Source: Diplolepis rosae
Lineage: Eukaryota; Arthropoda; Insecta; Hymenoptera; Diplolepididae
Reading direction: 5' to 3'
DNA: 64,000 nt
Assembly: GCA_030998225.1 (NCBI GenBank)
Contig: JAPYXD010000695.1
Coordinates: 1,221,001-1,285,000 of the forward strand
A program made the translations under genes and the position numbers. Below, piece by piece: positions 37,690 to 49,884 of the stretch; the stretch's first letter is position 1; each line of letters begins with the position of its first letter. The notes under the pieces were generated by a model. That model searched no databases. It saw only the letters and a list, made by a program, of their open reading frames with translations, and had not been told where the DNA came from.

Positions 37690-39765
37690 GAAAATATTGA
37701 CATTTTAAGTTTAAAAAAAAAAGTATAGAAGTTTTTAAAACAGTGTCAGACAAACATATTCTTAGTGCCCATCATACGAGACAGTGTCAATATGGAACAT
37801 GATGATTATATGCTCGACACCTCAAAACTGATGTTCACATAACGCGCCATGGCGTAAACAATTAATTACCACTTCAAAAGCTCTTCTTATTCAAGAAATA
37901 GAAAAACTTACGCGGCAAGTCTCGTTCAATTTAATCGATCGTCCATCATATCGTTTTCAAGTCTATATCGTAATCGTACCACCGATGGTAATGCGGGCGC
38001 ATTTAAATAAGAATTTTACATGAGTGCCCAACGATTAAGTAACTGACAGATCGACAGTGTTCGTGCCAACATCCAATTAGAAGAGTCGATTCAGAAAAAT
38101 AAATTTGCATTCAATTACTTTTACTCGTCACTTATTGGACCTCCAAACTCATGGTTAGGGTCCTATTTTTTCACAATTTCATATTAGTTTTTTATACCCT
38201 TGGAACATACTTTTATTATGTACTGGAAATTAAAGCATTATCCACAAGATTTTCATAAGTGTAACGATAATTTTTTTAATATACCGCATATTTATTTTTC
38301 AAACGGTTATATTTTCTCTCTTGATTTTTATGTCATAATAGGGTCATGTATCATTAGCAGATCCCGACGTTACCGGCATTGTTATACGTTTAAACTCCCA
38401 TATACGCGAAATGAGATGTTCATAGTTTGTGAAATTGAATAGAAGGCATTATGGAAGGTTTATCAACTTCTAAATGTTCTTAATTGGATAAAAATTATAA
38501 TAATAAACACTTAGGAGTGAGCAGTTAAATACACAAATAATGATTTCAATAAATAATAGTAAGTTTTTTTGTATCGAACATTGATAATGATTTTCAATTG
38601 TTGTTGGAATTGATTCCTAATATTTATTGAATCTTTTTTTGCGTGCACATAGTACCTTTTATTATCGCATTTGAAATAAACATGAGTTTATAGGAAAAAA
38701 TATGTCAGTAACACAGGAATTGATAAGTGATATATGGCTTTAATTATTATCTGAACAAAATGTATAGATTATATTATTATTTAAATGTTTTTTTGTATAT
38801 GTTTTTTTTTTTTGTATATTCTAAAACAGCCCTGCGTCACAAAAAATCCATATGTTGTTACATTTTATGTTATTGACAGTAAACAAAATGCAGAATAATC
38901 TTGAAAAAATTTCTGATCTTTAGCAAACAAAAAATTTCAGAAAATTTTGCTGTAAAATTATTTTAGTCTATTGTAATTTATGTAATAATTATGATACCAA
39001 CAGGAAATCTATTATGGAAATTACACAAAACATATTTTAGACTGTCCTCGTAACAGAGACAAATGTTTTAGAAAGCTAAAATAATATGAAAATTGTTAAG
39101 TATGTTGAATCGAATACTTATTTGAATGCATAATACATTGAATTGGGTTAAATTGAATAGTTTGAAGTGATATTTGTTACTGCTTTGATGGATGTTTTAT
39201 ACCCTTTTGAAAAAATATAACTAATATTATTTGGGTATTTTTTCCAATTATTTGGCAATTAATTAATTATCAAGCAACTGTTTGCATCTTTCTGGGTATA
39301 TATAAAGCGATAAATGTTCCAGGCACGAATTTACATGATGCTTTTCCATTCAAGAAAAACGACACTTACCCAGGGCTATCGCTGTCAAACACGATGAGAA
39401 CCACGATTTCGTGAGTCTCGATAATATGAAAAAAAAAATTCGCTCTACACCCTGAAACCTGGTGCTTTAAGTATTAAGTAATTTAACGCAATTATCTCAA
39501 GAACCTTGAAAGGATTCACCGCACTATCGTGTGCCTCTTCTGTAGGCGAGACCATTTTTCATATTCTACCCTCAACGCACACTGTGTTTCCTGTACAAAC
39601 TTTTATATTATGTACATTATACCCTTTGACAGCTTAAAGGAACACGCGGGCTAGCTATATACTATTAAAAAAATCTAGACCCTATTCCGTGACGAATGTA
39701 ATATAGTTTAGAATTTTAATAATAAAATGCACCAAGCCTTTTACAGCTTTTTTAGTTTTTCTATA
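37690..39765. other. No gene seen
   Basis: AT-rich; an 80-codon plus-strand frame at 38200-38442 has no recognised domain. TATATAAAGCG at about 39300 could be a TATA-like word, but no gene follows. Confidence 0.45.
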
Positions 39766-39770
39766 AAACA

Positions 39771-39880
39771 AAATCTGCCCGCTTTGCGCTCAGTCTTATA
39801 TTCTTCGCATACATATAATTTATTTTTTGTAATTTGATACTGAAGTTCAAATCAATTTTATAATATTGTAAATGTGATTT
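39771..39880. repeat. Inverted partner of the 1692-1833 repeat
   Basis: Starts AAATCTGCCCGCTTTGCGCT and runs to AATATTGTAAATGTGATTT, the reverse complement of the left copy with gaps. Confidence 0.55.
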
Positions 39881-39938
39881 ACATTTTCACAATGTTACTA
39901 AATTTTTTGATGTTATATGAAATAGGAAATCTAATTTA

Positions 39939-40641
39939 CTTAAGGCTCTATCAGGCCTAAGCTAGTTCATCCAGGAAAATTAGACCTCAGGCTAAAATAG
40001 ATAATTTTGCTTTCATGAATAGCAATATTATTATTGAAAGGCTAATTTAAAAGAGCAAAGATTATTTTTTATGAAAAAAATTTAAAATAGAGAAAAAAAA
40101 TGCATTTAACAAATTTTATTTTACCCGAACTTTCTTTCTTATCGCTTTATACCAAATTTGAAAAAATCATGTGATTCTAATAAATTATGAATCATTTTTT
40201 CAGAAAAAAGAATCTTCACAACTTTACCGTTCCCAATTTTTGGAAATTATTTTATTAATTGCTGAAACCATTAAAAAACAATTTTCCGAAACAAAATTCT
40301 TATAAAAAAATTGCTGAATTTGGTAATAATTTATTTATTTTAGAAAATTGGAAATGGTCACGCTGTAGAGAATCTTTTTCCTAAAAAAATGATCCGTGAT
40401 TTATTAGAATCACATAATTTTTTAAATTTGGTAGGAAGCGATAAAAAAAAGTGCGGGTAAAAATAAAATTTGTTAAATGCATTATTTTTCTGCATTTCAA
40501 ATTTTTTCTTGGAAAACAATATTTTCTCTTCCAAATTAGCCTTTCAATAATAAGATTGCTACTTTTGAAAGTAAAATTATCTATTTTTGCCTGAAGTTTA
40601 ATTTTCGTGGATGAAGTACCTTAAGGCTGATAGAGCCTTAA
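39939..40641. mobile_element. 703-bp foldback with TTAAGGCTCTATCAG ends
   Basis: Left CTTAAGGCTCTATCAGGCCT and the inverted right end CTGATAGAGCCTTAAG bound two arms that pair for most of their length around about 40290. The interior is the repeat also seen, unfolded, at 33320-33690. Confidence 0.75.
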
Positions 40642-40859
40642 GGGGACTGAGCCAAAAATTGGGCCGGAATTCGAGTGCTCACGGTACAATGCATTTTCTC
40701 TGTCAATATGTTTTTCAAGTTTTAATATACTGTAACTTTCCTAATTTTGGTTTAATCGAAAAATGTTTTAGGATAATTAGTAGAGATTTATGAGCCCTAT
40801 CAGAAACCAATAACCAATATTCTCATCATGTCACCCGCGCTTAGCGCTCGATTTTCTTT

Positions 40860-41240
40860 ATACATTTCTGTAACTTTCTAATAATTTACATAATTTAAAA
40901 AAAGATTTATCTCTTTACAAATATCTCAAAAAGGAAAAAAAAATTCGTAGACGGTTTGTAAGCAAACGATGTTTTATTTTAACGCTTATTTTGTATCTCG
41001 CATATTTTAATTAAAAAATGGAATTTTTTATTTTCAATAGTGTTTCTTTAAAAGAAAAACATAAAATATGCATATTGTAAAAAAAAAAATTTATCTCTAC
41101 AGACAGACAGACAGACAGACATACAGACACTTTCGTAAAAACCGTTTTTTCTGTCTCAGGAGATCTCAAAATATAAAGATTTGATGAACATTTGAAAAGT
41201 CATTTTTCATATAAAATCAATACATTCTCATATGATGAGA
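40860..41240. repeat. Continuation of the dispersed repeat with a (CAGA)n tract
   Basis: Matches 33690-34100 in part (ACTTTCTAATAATTTA, AAACCGTTTTTT, AAAGATTTGATGAA). Includes ACAGACAGACAGACAGACAG at about 41100. Confidence 0.6.
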
Positions 41241-41446
41241 ATGTAAAAAACAAGATAAACTATAATATTTTACAAAAAAATTATTTTACCAAGTTTTTTC
41301 ATATTTATAAAACTACAAGATTCTTTAGATGTTTTACCTAACATGAGATGCAAAAACATAAATCTTAACTTTATTTTGTATTTTGCATTTATTGTTTTTT
41401 ATAATGTGGGATGTAATTTAAAAAAAATACAATATAGAATTTCTTA

Positions 41447-41628
41447 CATTCAGAAAAAAATTAATTTGTTCGAACCAAACTATTTTGTGATATGGAAAAA
41501 TATTTTTTGTTAAGTTAAACATAATTTGAATGAATCAACCAAAAATTTGGCTAATCGTATATTGATCAATTTCTTTAGTTGATCTATCTGAATTCAAGTT
41601 CTATTGACCAAATACTTTTTTCAGAGTG
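41447..41628. mobile_element. TA-flanked MITE, diverged
   Basis: CATTCAGAAAAAAATT at the left and TTTTTTCAGAGTG at the right, with TA flanks at 41445-41446 and 41629-41630. Inverted ends are imperfect. Confidence 0.55.
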
Positions 41629-41639
41629 TAATGTTATTT

Positions 41640-42600
41640 ATTGCTTTATGATATAATAATTATTATGAAATAAATGGCTAGAAAACATGATATTTCTGCC
41701 TCTTTCATTCTTATCTTCTGAATAACATATCATTTAAATGAGTTAAACAGATGTTTCTCGTCCATAGTTTGCACGCGATTTTACAAGTAAGTATTTTAAA
41801 GATATGCAATATAATAGCGTGACTTGGATTTAATACCTTGGATCCTTCTTCACAGACTTTAAAAAAGATTGGATTGAATCGACAAAATTTTTGTGAATTC
41901 AACCATAGCTAGCATGTTGTTATACAGACAACAAAGTGTGTAGTAAATCAAACAAAATTTTATGGTCATAAAATTTGATTTATTGAACCAAAAATTGGGT
42001 TGATCTAACGAAATATTTTAACTTCTTTTAATGAATTTCAAGCAATTATTGGATTTAAGTAGAGAATTTGGTTAAGTCAATATAATGTTTTTTGAATTTA
42101 GCAAAACGATTTTGTTCAGTGAGCAAGATATTTTTTGAGTGTATGCATGTGCAGCATTTGACTGTAATTGTAAAATAAAATAAACTATTTTACTAAATGA
42201 TTTTTTTCTCACTGACAATGAAAAAAAGCAAACAAAATTATATGTGCTACTGTTGGAAATTATCGATGATTTTACTTTTCAGCAATTGCAGTTCTTTTAA
42301 TTTATATGATAGTAAATTAAACATTTTGTCTCTATAACAGCATGAAAACTTAGTGGATTTTTATACCTAATGGGCCTTAGTTAAAGTCAGTATATCAATT
42401 TCATAAGAAACAATGAGCTCATATCAAAGGAAAGTTACTGTGATATTTTGTTGACTTATTAAGATAGTTATAAGATTTGTTCTCTACATTTAAGCAAATA
42501 AAGATTAAACCTGAAATAAAAGTCGCATAAACCCAAGATCAGTGCTTTTAAAATTGTTTAATTAGTTGAAGGAACGCATGGAAGAACGGGATGCGCGCGT
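41640..42600. other. No gene seen; decayed MITE-like words
   Basis: Segment 41875-42145 is rich in TTGGGTTGATC, AACCAAAA and ends GAGTGTA, like other old TA-type MITEs here. Nothing coding was recognised. Confidence 0.4.
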
Positions 42601-42608
42601 GACACGGA

Positions 42609-42852
42609 GTTGAACAGCCCCTGAAAGTAGGCAATTACCGCTGGAAATGACCAAACCGCGTTTTCAATTGAATACCGCGACAAATATTTGTCGCCGAGAA
42701 AACTTCCAGAGAAAGTTTGCCGACATGTCTCCCGAGTACGCATGCAAATTTTTGAGCATCTTCGTGCCATAGGACTGAAAATATCGCAAATTAAAGTGTT
42801 CGGCGCTATTGACACGCTCTTTTAATTGCCTACTTTCAGGGGCTATTCAACT
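42609..42852. mobile_element. 244-bp MITE with AGTTGAACAGCCCCTGAAAG ends
   Basis: About 30-bp inverted ends with one mismatch surround a GC-richer core. The minus-strand open frame crossing it is not a gene. Target duplication is unclear. Confidence 0.75.
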
Positions 42853-42911
42853 TCAGGGCACGCGCGCATCAAAACTTTTTTTAGGCAGGTAAAATTTATA
42901 TAACTTTCAAT

Positions 42912-43940
42912 ATATCGATACCCTCGTTCTAATATGTCGTATCCCACATTTGGAAAATTTTTCAGGAAACAATAAAAACGTCTTGCTAGCACAAATAAAT
43001 GAATGTAACCAAATTTTTGTTTTATGCGTTTATAAAAATTCATAAATAAATCGTTTTATAATTAAATATTGTTTCATCCCATACATAAAATTTTTCTCTC
43101 TTATTTTGTATTGTTTATTTCATAATTATTATAATATAACATTATTGATACATTTTATTTTAACTATCTTTAATATTGCTTAAAACATTTTTTTTTTCAT
43201 TTTAAGTACTCTTAATTTTTTTTTTTTTTACTTCAGGTACATTTTCTTGCTGAGATTGTTGAAAATTTCTTGTCCTCTTTCGTCTGGTATTATTACAATT
43301 TTTTTTATAATTAATATCATTATCTTCAGGTTTTTAAAATCTATTATTAGTACGCAGTACTTTGCTTTTAACACCAAGATTAACTTGATTAGCTTTTCGT
43401 TTCTTACTCTTATAGTCTTTTCAGTTACCTTAACTATATTTTTACTCTCGGCTTCCAAATTTTTTATTGATGGAGATTGGTCAGAAGCAAAGTCAGTATC
43501 ATCAATATATTTTATAATATCATAGAAGCAGTGTGTATCTCTCAGCAACACTTTTTTTAATGCCTGTAATTGTTGCCATTTACTTTTATTTATTTTTAAT
43601 CGATCTACAAACAGAGGTTTCAGCGGATGCTCTAGATTTAATTGGAGTTTTAAAAATATTATTTGTAATTACCTTCTTACTCATTTTATTATATAATTTC
43701 TTAAAATAAACTTAAGACTAATCACAAAATAAAAATTGACTGTCACATCGCTGGCGCTGACTTAACCAATGGATGTGGGATACGACATATTAGAATATTT
43801 ATTTAAAAATATTAAATAAACAATTTCACTCACAAGATTTTAATATAAGCTGTAAAACATTATTATTAATCCATTTTTAAAAAAAAGTCAATTTCTCAAA
43901 TTTTGTGGGATACGACATATTAGAACGTGGGTATCGATAT
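42912..43940 (-). mobile_element. About 1-kb DNA element with ATATCGATACCC ends
   Basis: Inverted ends of about 38 bp, ATATCGATACCCTCGTTCTA then ATATGTCGTATCCCACATTT on the left, and their complement at 43903-43940. A third copy of TGTGGGATACGACATATTAG lies inside at about 43774. The interior has an open frame on the minus strand, described separately. Probably a degraded autonomous DNA transposon or its derivative. Confidence 0.65.
43228..43640 (-). pseudogene. Possible transposon protein remnant, C-terminal part
   Basis: An open frame on the minus strand, running upstream of its first ATG to about 43640, reads PLKPLFVDRLKINKSKWQQL near its start, then LLRDTHCFYDIIKYI and PDERGQEIFNNLSKKM. 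The region (K/R-rich, basic tail) resembles the C-terminal part of DNA-transposon proteins found in insects, but I cannot name the family. No catalytic motif is visible, and the element is too short for a complete transposase. Confidence 0.35.
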
Positions 43941-43944
43941 GCTA

Positions 43945-44450
43945 GGTACTATGTTCAATATTTCACAATGTATGTGTACAAAAATATAAATTGTATGGAA
44001 TTGTTATCGACATTTCAACTTTTTTTTTAATTTCTAGATATCAACTTATATAAATGACATATTCACATGCTAGTTTTCACAGCTTTTTAACTGATGGCAA
44101 TGATATTAAAATGCAATGAAACGCGACTTTACAATTTTTATGTGTGAAGCAAAAACACATTAAGTGAACCTTCTTTCCTCATTGACGTACATTAAGGCAT
44201 AATTGGAATTCTTGAAGTATGAAAGAATGAAAATACATTAAAATTTTATGGTACAAGTTATATCTCTGACTTTTTCATAATTATCATATTGCTTGAGAAT
44301 TTAATTTAATCTGCTGATCTGTGCAGTCAACAATCACAGAATTATTTAAACATAAATAATATATGAATGCTTATTACAAATATAATCAAAATAACAGTTT
44401 AGTCACATATACAAAAAATGGGAAAAGAAAGTGTTGGACTTTTTTAAATC
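43945..44450. other. No gene seen
   Basis: AT-rich; nothing recognised. Confidence 0.5.
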
Positions 44451-44455
44451 TACTT

Positions 44456-45965
44456 CCCAGACAGAAAATTCGGACTTATGCCGGATCTTACGAACGGCAT
44501 GGTACCGCGCCAGTTGTAAATGAGGAGCAATGGCAGTACTGATCATTAGTACCGCGCCGAGTGTTGGCGCAGTACTGATTAGTACTGCCCTAGTATGGAG
44601 TCCATGTGTAGTATTTTTTTTTAATAGTACTTCATAAGTTGGAATAACTTATTGCGAACTTGAATGCATAATTTCGTTATGAGATAATTTTCTTGATTCC
44701 AAAGTTTCATCATATTTTTGGAATTGAAAAAACTCAAAATTTTTAGATTCTGAACATACGTTGATTTTACTCTTGAAAACAAAAATTAAAGGAATCATAA
44801 CCTGTATAAAGTATCACTAATATACAATAATAAAAGTTAATAATTCTAAAATGTATATAAATCTTTTTATTATGTAATGTTCTTTAATTCAAAAATTTGA
44901 TCGCTTTCCTTCAAAAATATTTTATTTTATAGAAAATCGATTTAATAATTAAAAATCTTGAAATTTTTTATCAGAATCATAAATTGGGATAAAATCTAAA
45001 AATTCCCGATTACACGGGGCCTATACAGTTCTTACACGGCCCTGCAGGAGATGAAGGCTATAAGCGCTATTTTCGTTGTATTCCAAGCGTGCGCAGCCAA
45101 GAGGCTTAATCGTTAGGTTAGTAATGCGTTAATTATAAGTAGAGAGGGTTCGAACCCGCAGCGTTAAGAACAATTTTTAATACTAACTAAACGAGCGTTT
45201 CTGTAGTGTAGAGGGGAATGTGTGTTTGTACGTAAGTTTGTATATAAAAATAGTAAGTTAAAGTCTGCTTGAAAGTAAATAAAGTTTTGAAATGTACTAA
45301 GAATATTCATCGATTCAACTACTGCTCTTATTTGATTTACCTATGTTCCTGCAGTTCACTTAACTTTAAAAATGACACTGGGGCCTTGAGGAACTACGGA
45401 AAGTAAGTTAAAAAGTAGTCAAACCTACAAAGATTTTTTTTCGGTGTACGTGTAACAAAAAAGTATTGTCATTTTACTCAGAAAACATTTTCTAGCTTGA
45501 AAACAGATATTTTACTGTGAAAACAGTAAACTTAACCTACCAAGCGAATATCCCTCCGTTGCTGTTAAAAACGGTAAATATTATTCTTAACTCGAACTTT
45601 CCCTGTACTTTTTATCTTAGTACAATACAGATTTTCGGTACATTTCTCCATGCCGTCCCAGTACTAAAAGACAACTCCCATCCGAGTGACATTTTGTACT
45701 AATGCCAGTACCGCGCCAGTACAGTCCTTTGGTACAGGCATACTACTATTTACAGTACAGCGCCAGTACAGATATTTGGTACAGGCACAGTACCATTTTT
45801 AGTACCGCGCCAGTACCGACAAACAACTCCCAGCCGAGTGACATTTCAGACGAATACCAGTACCCAGCCGTTTTCCACCCGGTATTATGCCAGTAGAACG
45901 CCAGTACCGACATCCACCCGGCGGTACTGGCGCGGTACCAAGCCAGTTGTAAATTTCCACCTGGG
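44456..45965. mobile_element. About 1.5-kb element with GTACTGGCGC-array ends
   Basis: Both ends carry arrays of CAGTACTG / GGTACCGCGCCAGT words (44500-44600 and 45650-45960). The right end is AGTTGTAAATTTCCACCTGG, the mirror image of the end of the 21427 copy. The interior has no transposase, and a tRNA-like segment lies at 45089. Element limits on the left are inferred from a weaker CCCAGACAGAAAATT match. Confidence 0.55.
45089..45165 (+). ncRNA. tRNA-like segment (pseudo-tRNA or SINE head)
   Basis: Contains an A-box-like GCCAAGAGGCTTAATCG and a perfect B-box GGTTCGAACCC at 45147-45157, about 50 bp apart, as in tRNA genes. The acceptor stem does not pair convincingly. It is therefore called a tRNA-derived remnant rather than a working tRNA gene. 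Confidence 0.4.
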
Positions 45966-45969
45966 TTCC

Positions 45970-46955
45970 TAGTAGAAATTAAGGACGTTAGCAATTTTGA
46001 AATATAATGTTAGTTCAATAAATTGTATAGTTTTTTTCCAATTTTTGCCAGAATATTGAAAATTTTATAAACAAATAATTTTGTACTGTTGAAAGACAAC
46101 ATATTTTCAATTATTTATGAATTAGCCCCATTTCAATTAAAATAAGATTATTATTTTTTATTATTATTAATTACTTAGGCTCTTAAAAGATTATATATTA
46201 TTTACTTGATTTACAAAAATATAAATTGATTTTCAAATTACTTATGGTATCCAAGTTTTTAAAAAATGAGTTGGCCTGACCAACAAACATTTTTTCAATT
46301 AAATTTAATAGTTTGTTTCACTGTTTTTATTCAGTAACACATTTTTAGCTACTCAATCAGATAATCGGGTCTTATCTATTGCATTAAATTAGTAAATAAA
46401 TTGGTTCAGAATATACTGTTTTTAATTTCTGTTCATTCAAAAATGATTAAAATAATAAAACTAGTAGATATTCCGTTCTGTCAACACTTCAAGATGAATT
46501 AAATTTGATTCATTAAAGTTCAACAGTGTACTGATTATCAGCAAAAGAATTCAATAAAGTTGAAATATGTTAAAATTCCAGAAAATCTCCAAATTCCTCT
46601 ATAATCAAGTAAATGTAATAAAATGTTTTCATGATTATCCAAAGTAATTGAAACCTTGCTTGCATATGCAATGAAATTATTAGACTGTTGCCTCGTATTA
46701 GAAGACAAGTTTCATTAGTGTGCATATGCACGTGCGCCATTTGGTTACGTAAGGCAGACCAATGAATAGTGCACTACATCGGATTTACGTACATATACTA
46801 TGTTTGTTACACTGTAGCAAGTGCAGTCTATTTTTCAGCTAAGCATTTTTGTCGCAGTGACGTTAAAATGAACTTTTTAGGTAGGCAGAGCGTTTCATTT
46901 AAATACCCCATGTGTTAGAAGTTCTAATCGAACCCTGGTTCAAATTGAACTGCAA
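45970..46955. other. No gene seen
   Basis: Very AT-rich with no clear repeat; nothing coding. Confidence 0.5.
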
Positions 46956-46964
46956 CAACGTTAA

Positions 46965-47999
46965 CCCGTTTCGGCCGAAAACGTCACTCGCGGTACATGG
47001 GTCTTCGGGAGCTCATAACTAATGCTCTAGACTTCAAAAAATTCAGAGAGACATATTTTTAAAGTTTAAGACCTGCCCTTCTCCATAGCGAACTTCAAAA
47101 TTGATACGACATATAATTAATTATGAAAAAATGTTGTTTAAACAAAAAAAAGCATGATTTTCCACTCTCTTTTTTTCAAAAACTGAATTTTCAAGAGCTT
47201 TCCTGTCAGCAATCAACCTGGAACCTTTTCAATCGGTGGAATAAAAGTCTGAACTTTAAGAATCCATGGTTCAAAGTTCGATTTTAGGCCTTGGTATTTT
47301 CAAAATGGCGCCCTAACCGCAAAATTTTTGCAAATACATTCATGATTTTTTTAATCGAAAACTATGAACTTTCGGAGAAAACACCAAGAGTGAAAAAGTT
47401 CTTAGAATTAGTCAAAGAATGCACTTAAATTTTTCCAACTGCTGTCGAGAAATTTTTTAATTTTTTGTATAATTTTTGGATTTTGCAAAAATTAACCATT
47501 TACAAAAATTTTCTCAACAGCAGTTGCAAAAATTTAAGTGCATTCTTTGAGTAATTTTAAGAACTTTTTCACTCTTGGTATTTTCTCCGAAAGTTCATAG
47601 TTTTCGATTAAAAAAATCATAGATGTATTTTCAAAAATTTTGCGGTTAGGGCGCCATTTTGAAAATACCAAAGCCTAAAATCGAACTTTGAACCATGGAT
47701 TCTTAAATTTCAGACATTTATTCCACCGATTGAAAAGGTTCCAGGTTGATTACTGACAGGGAAGCTCTTGAAAATCCAGTTTTTGAAAAAAACAGAGTGG
47801 AAAAATCATGCTTTTTTTTGTTTAAAAAACATTTTTTCATAATTAATTATATGTCGTATCAATTTTGAGTTCGCTATGGAGAAGGGCAGGTCTTAAACTT
47901 TAAAAATATGTCTCTCTGAATTTTTTTTGAAGTTTACAGCATTAGTTATGAGCCCCCGAAGACCCATGTACCGCGAATGGCGTTTTCGGCGGAAACGGG
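46965..47999. mobile_element. TTAA-flanked 1035-bp foldback (piggyBac-type MITE)
   Basis: Bounded by TTAA at 46961-46964 and 48000-48003, with ends CCCGTTTCGGCCGAAAACG and CGTTTTCGGCGGAAACGGG. The two halves are near-perfect inverted copies for about 490 bp each around about 47480, including GCGCCATTTTGAAAATACCA. TTAA duplication is the hallmark of piggyBac transposition. No transposase is encoded. Confidence 0.9.
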
Positions 48000-48068
48000 T
48001 TAAACCACCAGCTATTTCTATGTGAAACCACAGACGAAAATATGAATTATTGTAGAAAAATTCTATAC

Positions 48069-48705
48069 GGTGTTATTGGTAATTATTGGCTTTATGGTCC
48101 AGAAATAATAACTCAGAAGTACAAACTTTTAAACACTTCGACTCTGATTGGAGTCCTTACCAGTGATCTTTATTTCTGAAATATCAAAACAATGAATAAA
48201 ATATTACACATATGAGCCCTATTTTGGAGTAAATTTACATAAAATTGTATAGAAAACATGGATAAAATACCTAAAACTTCCTTAGAAATTACAATAAATT
48301 CTAGCACATAATTTTGAGATACCTAAACTAAAAACCTAATATATATTTTTGTCTAAATGTTACTGGAAATATAAATGCAAGTACATATATAGTATAAAAT
48401 TACAAAGGATTATCATGAAAATAGCTAAGAATTGCTAATACGAATTCTACACTATTAGGAATTTCTACCGCAATTTCCCGAAACATGTGACTGAAGTTTT
48501 ATATCTGCAATATTTTATTTATTGTTTTGATATTTTAGAAATAAAAATCACTGATGAGGTCTCCATCTCCAATTAGAGTCGAAACGGTTGAAACTATGTA
48601 ACCTTCTGATTTATTATTTCTGGACCCTAAAGCCAATTACTAACAACAACATCGTATGAAATTTATTATTTGAGGGTCTATACAAGTCCTATTTTATGAA
48701 TATTA
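48069..48705. mobile_element. Foldback repeat with AATTATTGGCTTTATGGTCC arms
   Basis: Left arm (48069-48190) and right arm (48535-48650) are inverted copies containing AGAAATAATAACTCAGAAG and CACTTCGACTCTGATTGGAG. A tail ATCGTATGAAATTTATTATT follows. A single arm occurs at 20825-20990. Class uncertain. Confidence 0.7.
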
Positions 48706-48709
48706 TAGA

Positions 48710-49450
48710 AAAAACTTAAAAGAAACTAAGATACATTTCTTGATCATAAGACTCACTTTCTAGATTCTCATAAAACTCTTAATTAGTAAACAATTAGCGA
48801 TTCATCAGGGATTAAATTTTGCCAAATCTACGTTTTGTTAATTAAACATCAATCTTTCCACAACCTAAAAAATTGAAAGTTCAAAAAAATTCGCATTTCA
48901 GAAATTTTTTAAAAATTTACACAATTTTTATGTCTCTTGAAGTTTCTATAACTTTCAGAATGTCGACAAAGAATTATTTGATACTCTCATGGTTTAAAAT
49001 TTAAATCTATTGAATCCTTTATTAATCGAAAAAAACGTAAACATTATCAAATAATTTTTCTTGATCTCCTAGCCGAAAGTACAATCTTTCTGGCCGCATT
49101 TCACTCCAGAAACAACGACTTTTGTGGCTCAGTAGTGCCGCTAAATTCATCATATAATTCGTTTGTTTAATTTGTTTAATTCATCTGTATGTAACTTCAA
49201 ATTATTAATAAATAGTACGCTAATCTTTCAAGTTAATTTTAACGTTTAACAATTGCGTATCTAATGTAACTTCGTGCAATTGCACAAAAGACTAACTATT
49301 GAAAAGAAAAACAAAAAATTTATGTACACAGTTTATTTTATATTAATAATGATATTCATAAAAGTAATAATAATTATTATAAGAAGATTAGTATTATTGG
49401 ATGTGTGATTTTAGAGTTACTGTTGAGCAATATTAATATTGTTTCAAATT
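48710..49450. other. No gene seen
   Basis: AT-rich; nothing recognised. Confidence 0.5.
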
Positions 49451-49456
49451 AATTAG

Positions 49457-49762
49457 TTGAGTTTGAAATTTTTGTCACTGCCTATATTATCGGAGGATCA
49501 CTAGTCGCGTATCAGAAAGGATACGTTGTCGACAGGTGTCCTCGTAGACAATTTCAAACTCTTATATCGCAAATAATGCAAATAAATTCAATATTTAAAG
49601 TATTTGAAAATCTTTCTGTGGAAAAAATGACGCTTTCGACTGCGCTGGGATTCGAGCCCAGGTCTTCGACCGGCAATCGAAAGACCTGGGCTCGAATCCC
49701 AGCGCAGTCGAAAGCGTCATTTTTTCCACAGAAAGATTTTCAAATTCTTTAAATATTGAATT
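49457..49762 (+). mobile_element. SINE copy ending in a long tRNA-like hairpin
   Basis: The body (49457-49600) matches the 2826-3107 family. From about 49588 to 49762 the sequence is a near-perfect inverted repeat of the tRNA-like part: GCTGGGATTCGAGCCCAGGT and then its complement, separated by only a few bases (CGACCGGCAAT). This looks like two head-to-head copies or a templated foldback. Confidence 0.75.
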
Positions 49763-49884
49763 AATATTGTTATCGAAGAATAAATTTTCTCTGGTATTAG
49801 TTAATTTTTAAAAAAATTTTGATTTTCAATTTTTTTGTTGCAGTTATTGTATGATTGAATTTTATTTTAAAGTTTCTAATGCCC

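Noticed and set aside
42558..42815. 85-codon minus-strand frame
   Set aside because: Falls within the 42609-42852 MITE.
45702..45994. Frames over the GTACTGG array
   Set aside because: Repeat-derived translation (VPVPRQY-type periodicity).
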